A model generated the notes under the pieces. It did not search any database and was not told the DNA's origin. It saw only the letters and a list, made by a program, of their open reading frames with translations. Below, piece by piece: positions 7,105 to 14,014 of a stretch of DNA of 14,257 nt. The position numbers and the translations under genes are program-made. Source of the stretch: Bacillota bacterium. GTDB taxonomy: Bacteria; Bacillota; Clostridia; Peptostreptococcales; Anaerovoracaceae. Where the stretch lies: the NCBI GenBank assembly GCA_016302925.1, contig JAEDMR010000031.1, forward strand, positions 1-14,257, in the 5' to 3' direction. Numbering within the stretch: position 1 is the first letter of the stretch; every line of letters begins with the position of its first letter.

Positions 7105-7120
7105 TGCAAAATCAGTGCCA
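7105..7120 (-). promoter_or_regulatory. Sigma-54 (-24/-12) promoter of the D-aminoacylase operon
   Basis: The minus strand reads TGGCAC-TGATT-TTGCA, with GG (7119-7118) and GC (7107-7106) separated by 10 nt. Both core elements match the consensus fully. The predicted start is about 7094, some 20 nt before the D-aminoacylase ATG at 7074. As the operon ends with the sigma-54 activator gene, this promoter implies positive autoregulation. Confidence 0.88.
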
Positions 7121-7162
7121 TCAAACCCCCGGTCCGAAAACCGCCAACCCCCTGTAAGGAAA

Positions 7163-7196
7163 GTAAAAAGACGGCTGAAATCATCCCAGCCATCTT
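7163..7196 (-). terminator. Intrinsic terminator of the nusA-ribF operon
   Basis: On the minus strand AAGATGGCTG (complement of 7187-7196) pairs with CAGCCGTCTT (complement of 7168-7177), one pair being a G-U wobble, around a 9-nt loop. It is followed by a T-rich tract (CTTTTTACTT). It lies 33 bp after the ribF stop and upstream of the sigma-54 promoter at 7105-7120, so it insulates the accessory operon from housekeeping transcription. Confidence 0.85.
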
Positions 7197-7214
7197 ATTA
7201 AAATCAGATTTAAT
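7197..7214. promoter_or_regulatory. Inverted repeat ATTAAA-N6-TTTAAT, candidate activator site
   Basis: A perfect 6-bp dyad (7197-7202 with 7209-7214) lies between the ribF stop and its terminator. The centre is about 111 bp upstream of the predicted start of the D-aminoacylase transcript, a suitable enhancer distance. It is AT-rich and could arise by chance; the same half-site was not found near the alr/dipeptidase promoters. Confidence 0.25.
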
Positions 7215-7229
7215 CTTATTTTCCCGTTT

Positions 7230-8159
7230 TCAATCCTGAATTCCGTGATACTCTTTCGCTGTTCTGCAGTCCTTTACGATCTGTGCAGCCAGTTCCTCCA
7301 CACTGCTGAATTTTACTTCATCTCTGGTCATCTTCAGGAATTCCACCCGGATATGTTTCCCGTACAGTTCTTTATTAAAATCAAAGATATGGGTTTCCAT
7401 ATTCTTTTTAAATGATCCGATGGTCGGCTTCACGCCCACGTTGGTTACACTCGGATATTTGTGGCCGTTATAGATGCAGTAAGTGATGTATACACCGTTA
7501 GGCGGGGTCACCATGGTTTCATCGATGGTGATATTGGACGTCGGAAAGCCGATGGTTCTGCCCAGCTTGTTTCCGACCACCACCTCTCCGCCGATGCTGT
7601 ACCGGCGTCCCAGATATTTCTCGCACTCCTCCACTTCTCCCGCCTTGATCAGGCCGCGGATCAGCGTGGAACTTACCACATCTCCGTCGATGGTCACCGG
7701 AGGAATTTCATTGACGTGAAACCCCTTCATCAGTCCCTCCTGCCGGAGAATCTCAGGGTTTCCCGCAGCCTTATAGCCGAACCGGTAGTTGAATCCGCAG
7801 AAAGCCTCTTTCATCTGCATGCGGTCCACCAGCAGTTCGTCGATAAATTCCACAGGCTCCATCTGCGCCACTATCCGGGTAAACGGCACATTAAACAGAT
7901 AGTCCACACCCAGTTTTTCAATGAGCGCCGCCTTTTCCTCCTGGTAGATGATGTTCTTCACCACATTTTTTCCTGCAAACAGGTTCTTCGGATGGGTGGA
8001 AAAGCTGAACACACCGCTTTTCAGGTTTCGTTCCTTCGCTTTTTCCACAGCCCGCAGGATCAGGGCCTGATGGCCTGCATGGACACCATCAAAATTTCCC
8101 AGTGCCACACAGCAGGGTTCAATCTCTCTGATCTCGTCAATATTGTTAAAGATTTTCAT
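7230..8159 (-). CDS. ribF: Bifunctional riboflavin kinase / FAD synthetase
   Basis: A 309-residue enzyme that phosphorylates riboflavin to FMN and adenylates FMN to FAD. The N-terminal nucleotidyltransferase domain has GNFDGVHAGH (21-30) and SSTLIRG (163-169). The C-terminal flavokinase domain has GRTIGFPTSN (200-209), GVYITY (222-227) and NVGVKPTIG (240-248). Length is normal for RibF. The frame is open upstream to 8378, but that part overlaps truB; the ATG at 8159 gives the canonical N-terminus and has purine-rich AGGTGAAGGA before it. Its start overlaps the truB 3' end by 14 bp, implying translational coupling. It is the last gene of the operon, before the terminator at 7163-7196. No FMN riboswitch is seen, as expected inside an operon. 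Confidence 0.95.
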   Translation of the reverse strand: MKIFNNIDEIREIEPCCVALGNFDGVHAGHQALILRAVEKAKERNLKSGVFSFSTHPKNLFAGKNVVKNIIYQEEKAALIEKLGVDYLFNVPFTRIVAQMEPVEFIDELLVDRMQMKEAFCGFNYRFGYKAAGNPEILRQEGLMKGFHVNEIPPVTIDGDVVSSTLIRGLIKAGEVEECEKYLGRRYSIGGEVVVGNKLGRTIGFPTSNITIDETMVTPPNGVYITYCIYNGHKYPSVTNVGVKPTIGSFKKNMETHIFDFNKELYGKHIRVEFLKMTRDEVKFSSVEELAAQIVKDCRTAKEYHGIQD

Positions 8160-9198
8160 TTCCTTCACCTCTGAAAAAAACTTTATCCGCAACCAGCTTC
8201 TTATATTTCCGGTCGTAGAAGGCCACCCCCAGGAACTGCGGCATTTCGCCGCCGCACCCCTCCCGGTACAGTGACCATGCCCGCCGGTATTCGTCCCGAA
8301 TGTCCATTTCCGCATCCTTTCGGGCGTATTCCGGCTCTTCCTCAATGCGGCAGTCCCGCAGGGAAATGTGCCAGCCATCTACGAATTTTTTGCTCAGCTC
8401 CGGGTTCAAAAGTACCCGGCCGAAATGAATCAGCGGATAGTCCGGCGGCAGCAGTACCTCATCGATCCAGCTGTCATCCGGCGGCAGCCCGTCACCATTT
8501 TCGCGTTCCGCTTCCTTCACGGCTGCTTCCTTCACGGCTGCTTCCTTCATGGCCGCCAGCTCATCCAGAGTCACAGCATCTTCAATGGTAAACCTGCCGC
8601 TGGCAAGCCGCACCAGGGAAGTCATCACGGCGCCGGTTCCCAGCGCCAGCCCCACATCCTGACAGATGGTCCGGATATAGGTTCCCTTCGAACATTCCAC
8701 CGTAAACGTAACCGTCATGGCATCCAGATCCACCGCATCCACCGTAAGGTCGCGAATGTATATTTTGCGGGATTTCACATCCACCGTTTCCCCCGCCCTG
8801 GCATATTCATAAAGCCTTCGTCCGCTCACCCGGACTGCACTGTACATGGGAGGTGTCTGCAGAATCTCGCCGTGAAAGGCTGCAAATGCTCTTCGGATTG
8901 CTTCTTCCGTGATTCCGGAGGTGTCGAATTCCTCCGTCTTTTCGCCCCAGATGTCCTGGGTATCTGTATTCATGCCCAGCAGCATGGTGCACCGGTATTT
9001 TTTGAAGTCCAGATCCAGATATTCGGTGATTCTGGTGGCGCTGCCCAGACAAACAGGAAGCACCCCGGTCGCCATTGGGTCCAGGGTGCCTGTGTGTCCG
9101 ATTTTCTTCATACCAAGCAGGCGGCGCAGACTGCGCACCACGTCATGGGACGTCATATTCTGCGGCTTGTTGATATTGATGATTCCGTCTCTTGTCAT
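8146..9198 (-). CDS. truB: tRNA pseudouridine(55) synthase
   Basis: A 350-residue enzyme that makes pseudouridine 55 in the T-loop of tRNAs. The N-terminus GIININKPQNMTSHDVV and the catalytic Asp in GHTGTLDPMATG (D40) are diagnostic; GTYIRTICQDVG is a further family motif. It is longer than the usual ~300 residues. An insertion around residues 210-245 contains three copies of a KEAAV-like pentapeptide followed by an acidic linker, before the C-terminal domain that matches the ending of Clostridia TruB proteins. Start ATG and nrnA stop overlap as ATGA; the 3' end overlaps ribF by 14 bp. Function is not in doubt; the insertion is the only odd point. Confidence 0.95.
   Translation of the reverse strand: MTRDGIININKPQNMTSHDVVRSLRRLLGMKKIGHTGTLDPMATGVLPVCLGSATRITEYLDLDFKKYRCTMLLGMNTDTQDIWGEKTEEFDTSGITEEAIRRAFAAFHGEILQTPPMYSAVRVSGRRLYEYARAGETVDVKSRKIYIRDLTVDAVDLDAMTVTFTVECSKGTYIRTICQDVGLALGTGAVMTSLVRLASGRFTIEDAVTLDELAAMKEAAVKEAAVKEAERENGDGLPPDDSWIDEVLLPPDYPLIHFGRVLLNPELSKKFVDGWHISLRDCRIEEEPEYARKDAEMDIRDEYRRAWSLYREGCGGEMPQFLGVAFYDRKYKKLVADKVFFRGEGNENL
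8510..8554. repeat. Three tandem 15-bp repeats inside truB
   Basis: The 15-bp unit GCTTCCTTCACGGCT is repeated exactly at 8510-8524 and 8525-8539, then with two changes at 8540-8554. On the coding (minus) strand it adds KEAAV pentapeptides in frame to the linker of TruB. A 15-bp period keeps the reading frame, so copy number could vary by slippage without breaking the gene. Confidence 0.85.
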
Positions 9199-10160
9199 AA
9201 TAAAGCGTTCTCCACTTCCTGTCTGATGAGAGGCAGTGCTTCTTCCAGCGTCATTTTCATCGTGCCGCCGGCCGCTTTCGTATGGCCGCCGCCTCCCAGA
9301 TGCTCCGCGATCACGGCCACATTGGCCCGGCTTTTTGCCCGGAGGCTCAGCTTGATCTTATCCACATCTTCTTTTACCAGAATGGCAATCTCCACACCGT
9401 CGATGGCGCGGAGCTTGTCCACAATCCCTTCCGTTTCGTCCATGCCGGCTCCGGTTTCCCGGAGCATCCGCTGGGTAACCACCGTCATGGCAGCCTGACC
9501 GCCGGCAAAAATCTCCAGCTGACTCAGAGCCTTTCCGTGGAGCATGACTCGCTCCAGCCGGACGCTTTCATAGACCTGCTGACTGACTCTGCGAACGTCA
9601 ACTCCCTTCTCGTAAAGTTCCGCCGTGATTTCATGGCACTCCTTCGTGGTGTTGGAATACTGAAAATTACCTGTATCTGTGGTGATGGCAGCGAAAATCG
9701 CATCGGCAATTTCGCCGTCAATTTCTGTTCCCATCTCCTGCAGCAGGTAATAAACCAGCTGGCCCGTGGCGGCAGCATCCGGATCCACATAGTTGTACTG
9801 ACAAAACGGTACAGTCGTCCGGTGATGGTCGATACAGATGTTCACCTTTCCTTCCCGGAACTTGTCCTTCCTCTTCAGGAACCGGCTGACATCCCCGCAA
9901 TCCAGGCACAGAGAAACATCCGGAGCACTTACAACGTTCTGGTCACAGGTACAGTACCCCCGATCCAGAAACTGCAGATTGCGCGGAATATCGTCTTCAA
10001 TCAGGATCCAACAGGTTTTTCCCAGGTTTCGCAGTGTCCTGCAGACAGCCACGGCAGAGCCCAGTGCATCCCCATCCATATTCACATGGGGATACACCAG
10101 CACCGAATCTGCTTCCAGCAGTTTTTCACCTATTTCACGAAACGTATTGTTATCTTTCAT
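9195..10160 (-). CDS. nrnA: DHH/DHHA1 nanoRNase / pAp phosphatase
   Basis: A 321-residue phosphoesterase of the DHH superfamily that degrades oligoribonucleotides of a few nucleotides and, in characterised homologues, dephosphorylates pAp. Motifs in order: PHVNMDGDALGS (24-35), LCLDCGD (84-90), CIDHHRTT (109-116), ITTDTGNFQYSN, and the DHHA1 glycine motif GGGGHTKAAGG near the C-terminus. Length fits NrnA. I chose the ATG at 10160, which overlaps the rbfA 3' end by 11 bp; further upstream starts (to 10280) would lie fully within rbfA and add a basic, non-conserved tail. The ribosome binding site is weak (GAAGAG), consistent with translational coupling. Placement between rbfA and truB is the standard Firmicutes order. 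Confidence 0.92.
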   Translation of the reverse strand: MKDNNTFREIGEKLLEADSVLVYPHVNMDGDALGSAVAVCRTLRNLGKTCWILIEDDIPRNLQFLDRGYCTCDQNVVSAPDVSLCLDCGDVSRFLKRKDKFREGKVNICIDHHRTTVPFCQYNYVDPDAAATGQLVYYLLQEMGTEIDGEIADAIFAAITTDTGNFQYSNTTKECHEITAELYEKGVDVRRVSQQVYESVRLERVMLHGKALSQLEIFAGGQAAMTVVTQRMLRETGAGMDETEGIVDKLRAIDGVEIAILVKEDVDKIKLSLRAKSRANVAVIAEHLGGGGHTKAAGGTMKMTLEEALPLIRQEVENALL

Positions 10161-10590
10161 TTTCTGTATACTCTTCACTGTCAATTTCTTCGTCGTCAAC
10201 TTCTTCATCGCTCTGGTAATTCTCGATTCCCAGCGTGCCGATGATCTCCGAGATATGTCTTCCGTACTCCAGAGATTCATCGATTTTAAAAATCAGCTCC
10301 GGGACATGGCGCAGCTTGATCTGATGGCCGATTTCCCGTTTGAACAGGCCCTTGGCACTGTTCAGACCAGCCAGAACGTCCTCCGCTTCCTTCTGCCGCT
10401 CCTCCTGGTTCTGATTCAGCCCCAGGATGGAAACGAAGCAGGTGGCGTAGCTGCCGTCGCTGGTGACTTCTACACCGGTCAGGCTGATCATGCCGGACAG
10501 GCGGGGATCCTTCACGCCGTGAATCAGCATTTCGCTGATGATACGGCGGATTTCTTCACCCAGTCTGCCCTGTCTGTATCCTTTTCCCAT
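10150..10590 (-). CDS. rbfA: 30S ribosome-binding factor A
   Basis: A 146-residue KH-fold protein needed for late 30S maturation and 16S rRNA 5' end processing, acting on the 30S subunit. The N-terminus (GYRQGRLGEEIRRIISEML) and the core DPRLSGMISLTGVEVTSDGSYATCFVS followed by LNSAKGLFKREIGHQIKLRHVPELIFKIDES are typical. The last ~20 residues form an acidic tail (DEEVDDEEIDSEEYTENE), longer than in many homologues. It starts 6 bp after the infB stop with AAGGAA upstream, and overlaps nrnA by 11 bp at its end. Confidence 0.95.
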   Translation of the reverse strand: MGKGYRQGRLGEEIRRIISEMLIHGVKDPRLSGMISLTGVEVTSDGSYATCFVSILGLNQNQEERQKEAEDVLAGLNSAKGLFKREIGHQIKLRHVPELIFKIDESLEYGRHISEIIGTLGIENYQSDEEVDDEEIDSEEYTENER

Positions 10591-10596
10591 AGGTTC

Positions 10597-13413
10597 TTAT
10601 TTCCTTTCAATCTCAACCATGTGGAAGCACTCGATGATGTCGCCTTCCTTGACATCATTGTAGTTTTCAATGCCAAGACCGCATTCGTAGCCCTGATTTA
10701 CTTCCTTTGCATCGTCCTTGAAACGCTTCAGGGAAGAAATCTTGCCTTCGTGGATTACGATGCCGTCACGCACCAGACGGACTTCCGCATTTCTCTGCAT
10801 CTTTCCTTCCAGTACATAAGTACCTGCAACGGTTCCCACGCCAGGCACCTTGAAGGTGGTTCTGACTTCCGCTTTACCCAGCACTTCTTCCTTGAATTCC
10901 GGATCCAGCATACCCTTCATGGCATCTTCCACATCGTTGATGATGTCGTAGATGACTCTGTACAGACGAATCTGGATATTTTCCCGGTCGGCAAAGGTCT
11001 GCACCGCAGTGGTCGGACGGACATTGAAGCCGATGATGATGGAACCGGTAGTGCCGGCCAGCATTACGTCGGACTCTGTTACCGTACCCACGCCGGTATG
11101 GATGATCTTTACCCTTACGTTTTCGTTCTTTAATTTTTCCAGAGAAGCCACAATGGCACCCACAGAACCCTGTACGTCGCCCTTGATGATCAGGTTCAGA
11201 TCCTTGGTTTCTCCTTCCTGAATCTGGCTGAAGAGCTGTTCCAGGGTAGTGCTTGCGTTTCTGGCCAAAATCTCTTCTCTCAGTTTTGCTTTTCTGTTTT
11301 CGGCGATTTCTCTTGCCAGCTTATCTTCCTTCACTGCATTGAATTCGTCACCGGCTTCCGGTACATCGGTCAGACCGAGGATTTCAACGGCGGTGGCAGG
11401 GCCGGCCTTCTTGATGGTATCGCCCTTGTAGTTGGTCATGAGTCGGATTCTTCCGGAGCAGGTACCTGCTACGACACTCATGCCGCTCTTTAAGGTACCG
11501 TTGGTCACCAGCAGAGTTGCAACCGGTCCCTTGTTCTTATCCAGTCTGGCTTCGATGACAGAACCCATAGCCAGACGGTTCGGGTTGGCACGCAGTTCCA
11601 GTACTTCCGCCTGCAGCAGGATCATTTCCAGCAGGTTGACGATACCTTCCCCGCTCTTGGCAGATACCGGCACGGAAATCACATCGCCGCCCCAGTCTTC
11701 TACCAGGATACCGTGTTCGGTCAGTTCCTGTTTTACGCGATCCGGATTTGCACCCGGCTTATCGATCTTATTGATGGCTACGATAATCGGTACACCTGCC
11801 GCCTTGGCATGGCTGATGGATTCCACCGTCTGCGGCATAACACCATCGTCCGCAGCAACGACCAGTACCGCGATATCTGTTACATGGGCGCCGCGGGCAC
11901 GCATGGCAGTAAATGCTTCATGTCCCGGTGTATCCAGGAATACGATCTTCTGTCCGTTGATGGATACCTCGGATGCACCGATATGCTGCGTGATGCCGCC
12001 GGACTCTGTGGAAGTCACATTGGTCTTGCGGATCGCATCCAGCAGAGAAGTCTTGCCGTGGTCAACGTGTCCCATTACGGTGATGATCGGTGGTCTCGGC
12101 TTCAGATCTTCTTCTCTGTCCTCGAAAAGCTCCAGACCTTCTTCTTCCTCTTCGGATTCCACCTTGCCGACAGCCACGCTAATCTTCAGCTCGTCTGCCA
12201 GAATCATCACGGTATCTTCGTCGATATTCTGGTTGATGTTCGCCATGATACCCAGTTTCATCAGTGCCATAATCACCTGTGATGTGGAAATACCCACCTG
12301 TTCACAGAAACCTGCTACAGTGATCGGCACGGTGATAACCGTTGTACCCTCTGGTAATGGTTCCATTTCTTCTACCTCTTCTACAACAGGCTTTGGTTTA
12401 TTGTGCTTCTTCGGTTTCGCCTGTTTTTCCAGGGAACGCTCCTGGATTTTCTGCTTATTCTTCTTGCCGCCGTTTTCCAGTTTGGCGAATTTATCTCTTT
12501 CCTTGTCGTGATGTGCAAGCTTTTCCGGCTTACGCTGGGTCGGTTTGGTTTCCAGCTTCGGCTTGTCAGCCGGGCGTTCCTGACGAGGACGACCTCCGCC
12601 CTGCGGACGGTTTCCTCCCTGTGGACGATCGCCGCGGCCGTCACGATCATTTCTCGGTCCGCGGTTATCCCGGTCGTTTCTCGGTCCACGGCTGTCCCGA
12701 TCCCCCGGGCGGCCGTCTCTGTTCGGACGGCCGTCACGGTCGTTTCTCGGACCGCGGCTGTCGCGATCATTTCTCGGTCCACGGCCGTCACGGTCTCCCG
12801 GACGTCCGTCCCTGGCCTGTCGGTTGTCGTGGCTGTCTCTGCCATCCCGGCCTTCGTTCTGACGAACCGGTCTGGCCGGACGATCACCGGTCTGCTGTCT
12901 GGTTTCTGCAGCCGGTTTTTCTGCCGGCTTTTCTGCCGGCTTTTCTGCCGCAGGCGCTGATTTTTCCGCTGCAGGGGCAGCCGGTTTTTCTGCAGCAGGT
13001 GCTGCTTTTTCCGGTGCAGGAGCCGGTTTTTCGGGTGCCGTTACTGCAGGCACTGCCTTTTCTGCAGGTTTTTCCACCGCAGGCGCTGCCGGAGTTGCCG
13101 AAGCTGCAGGGGTTGCAGGCATTGCCGCCTCGTCCTTCTTCTTATCTCTCTCCGCAAACTCCTTTGGAATAACCGGTTTGCCCATCGGCGGTCTCGGCCG
13201 TCCCTCCAGTTCTCTATTCGCAACAGGTTTTCCCATCGGCGGTTTCTGCGTCGGGCGGTCGCTTGCGGCCGCAGGGGTTCTTGTCTGCTTCTGTGGTCTG
13301 GACTGCGGCTTTACTGCAGCCTTTACAGTCACTCTTGGTTGTTCGTCCTGTTGGCTTTCCGTCTTCTTCGGGGCGGCTTTTACAATTTTCGTCTCTTTAT
13401 TGTCTGTTGCCAT
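10597..13413 (-). CDS. infB: Translation initiation factor IF-2
   Basis: A 938-residue GTPase that places initiator tRNA on the 30S subunit and promotes subunit joining. An IF2_N domain lies at ~358-410 (ITVPITVAGFCEQVGISTSQVI). The G domain shows GHVDHGKT (448-455), DTPGHEAF (494-501), NKID (548-551) and SAK (584-586). The C-terminal tRNA-binding part ends with KEVNQGYECGLGIENYNDVKEGDIIECF. The first ~345 residues are long and low-complexity: an Ala/Pro/Glu/Lys tract (~99-170) followed by an Arg/Asp/Gly-rich repeat region (~186-262) and a Lys-rich linker. Such variable N-termini are known in Clostridia IF-2, but this one is repetitive enough to note. AAGGAGGTG lies just upstream of the ATG. 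It lies between ylxQ (12-bp gap) and rbfA (6-bp gap). Confidence 0.97.
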   Translation of the reverse strand: MATDNKETKIVKAAPKKTESQQDEQPRVTVKAAVKPQSRPQKQTRTPAAASDRPTQKPPMGKPVANRELEGRPRPPMGKPVIPKEFAERDKKKDEAAMPATPAASATPAAPAVEKPAEKAVPAVTAPEKPAPAPEKAAPAAEKPAAPAAEKSAPAAEKPAEKPAEKPAAETRQQTGDRPARPVRQNEGRDGRDSHDNRQARDGRPGDRDGRGPRNDRDSRGPRNDRDGRPNRDGRPGDRDSRGPRNDRDNRGPRNDRDGRGDRPQGGNRPQGGGRPRQERPADKPKLETKPTQRKPEKLAHHDKERDKFAKLENGGKKNKQKIQERSLEKQAKPKKHNKPKPVVEEVEEMEPLPEGTTVITVPITVAGFCEQVGISTSQVIMALMKLGIMANINQNIDEDTVMILADELKISVAVGKVESEEEEEGLELFEDREEDLKPRPPIITVMGHVDHGKTSLLDAIRKTNVTSTESGGITQHIGASEVSINGQKIVFLDTPGHEAFTAMRARGAHVTDIAVLVVAADDGVMPQTVESISHAKAAGVPIIVAINKIDKPGANPDRVKQELTEHGILVEDWGGDVISVPVSAKSGEGIVNLLEMILLQAEVLELRANPNRLAMGSVIEARLDKNKGPVATLLVTNGTLKSGMSVVAGTCSGRIRLMTNYKGDTIKKAGPATAVEILGLTDVPEAGDEFNAVKEDKLAREIAENRKAKLREEILARNASTTLEQLFSQIQEGETKDLNLIIKGDVQGSVGAIVASLEKLKNENVRVKIIHTGVGTVTESDVMLAGTTGSIIIGFNVRPTTAVQTFADRENIQIRLYRVIYDIINDVEDAMKGMLDPEFKEEVLGKAEVRTTFKVPGVGTVAGTYVLEGKMQRNAEVRLVRDGIVIHEGKISSLKRFKDDAKEVNQGYECGLGIENYNDVKEGDIIECFHMVEIERK
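12628..12858. repeat. Arg/Asp/Gly-rich repeats within infB
   Basis: The coding strand here encodes residues ~186-262 of IF-2, with GPRNDRD occurring four times (212-218, 221-227, 243-249, 252-258) and RDGRPGDRD twice. At DNA level the units are related but diverged in third codon positions, so this is an old, selected protein repeat rather than a recent expansion. The composition resembles RGG-type disordered RNA-binding segments. Confidence 0.8.
12911..12946. repeat. 12-bp tandem repeat in infB encoding EKPA units
   Basis: Three copies of a 12-bp unit (GCCGGCTTTTCT, the first with one change) run without gaps and encode repeated EKPA on the minus strand. They form the end of the wider Ala/Pro/Glu/Lys-rich tract (about 12904-13119). 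Confidence 0.8.
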
Positions 13414-13425
13414 TAGAACACCTCC

Positions 13426-13743
13426 TTACTGTTCTGATTGAATATGATCAATCCCATCTGATATGACTTTCGCAAAATTTTCATCGGTAATGCCGAAAAT
13501 CCCTTTGCCGGCATTTCCCGTTATTCTCGACAGCTGCTCCCCGGCTCCGTAGATTTTGCAGGGAACTTTGTGTTTCTCTGCAGCGGACACCATTTTTTTC
13601 ACGGAGTTTTCCGACAGATCCTCCGCAAGGATAAGCAGTCTGATTTTTTTCTTTTCCATCATGTAGATACATGTATTATAGCCGGTGACCAGTTTCCTGG
13701 CCTTCGCCGCAAACCCAAGATAAGAGAGAACTTTATTTTCCAT
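13426..13743 (-). CDS. ylxQ: L7Ae-family RNA-binding protein YlxQ
   Basis: A 105-residue small protein of the ribosomal L7Ae/L30e family, presumed to bind kink-turn RNA. The N-terminus KVLSYLGFAAKARKLVTGYN and the central RLLILAEDLSENSVKK match the family well. Homologues sit between ylxR and infB across Firmicutes, as here; the precise cellular role is not settled. The ATG at 13743 overlaps the ylxR 3' end by 11 bp, with GGAGG about 9 nt upstream inside ylxR. The stop is 12 bp before the infB ATG. Confidence 0.9.
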   Translation of the reverse strand: MENKVLSYLGFAAKARKLVTGYNTCIYMMEKKKIRLLILAEDLSENSVKKMVSAAEKHKVPCKIYGAGEQLSRITGNAGKGIFGITDENFAKVISDGIDHIQSEQ

Positions 13744-14011
13744 CTTCCAGGGCCTCCAGCTGTCTGAAGATTTCCCGCTTCATCTCCTCCGTTACCGGCA
13801 TATCGAAATTCCGTTCGATGGCTTTGCGTTTATCTGCCATCGCCCAGCATTCCTTATTGTCACGACAGAGATATACGCCTCTGCCCTTGGCTCTTCCGGT
13901 CGGATCCAGGCTCAGCTGTCCCTCATAGCCCGCGATTCGAATCAGGCAGTTCTTTTCTCTGGACTGCATGCAGCCGATGCACCGTCTCATAGGAATCTTC
14001 CGTTCTTTCAA
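13733..14011 (-). CDS. ylxR: YlxR family RNA-binding protein (DUF448)
   Basis: A 92-residue basic protein of the YlxR/DUF448 family, encoded directly after nusA in most Firmicutes; homologues have been linked to RNA binding and to RNase P, but function is not firmly established. The motif PMRRCIGCMQSREKNCLIRI and GRAKGRGVYLC are diagnostic. The start is a TTG at 14011: it gives the conserved MKERKIPMRRC N-terminus and has GAGGAGGAG ending about 6 nt upstream. The first ATG, seven codons later, would remove conserved residues. The gene begins 3 bp after the nusA stop. Confidence 0.9.
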   Translation of the reverse strand: MKERKIPMRRCIGCMQSREKNCLIRIAGYEGQLSLDPTGRAKGRGVYLCRDNKECWAMADKRKAIERNFDMPVTEEMKREIFRQLEALEDGK

Positions 14012-14014
14012 GGG

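Noticed and set aside
11432..12511. Long plus-strand open frame (359 codons) opposite infB
   Set aside because: It is antisense to the conserved G domain of IF-2, its translation is Ser/Ile/Thr-rich without any motif, and it has no separate support. It is a shadow of codon bias in infB; the same applies to the plus-strand frames at 9838-11133 and 8368-9498.
12628..12858. Regularly spaced repeats that might suggest a CRISPR array
   Set aside because: The repeats are in frame inside infB, diverge at third codon positions and encode GPRNDRD-type protein repeats. There are no unique spacers of constant length.
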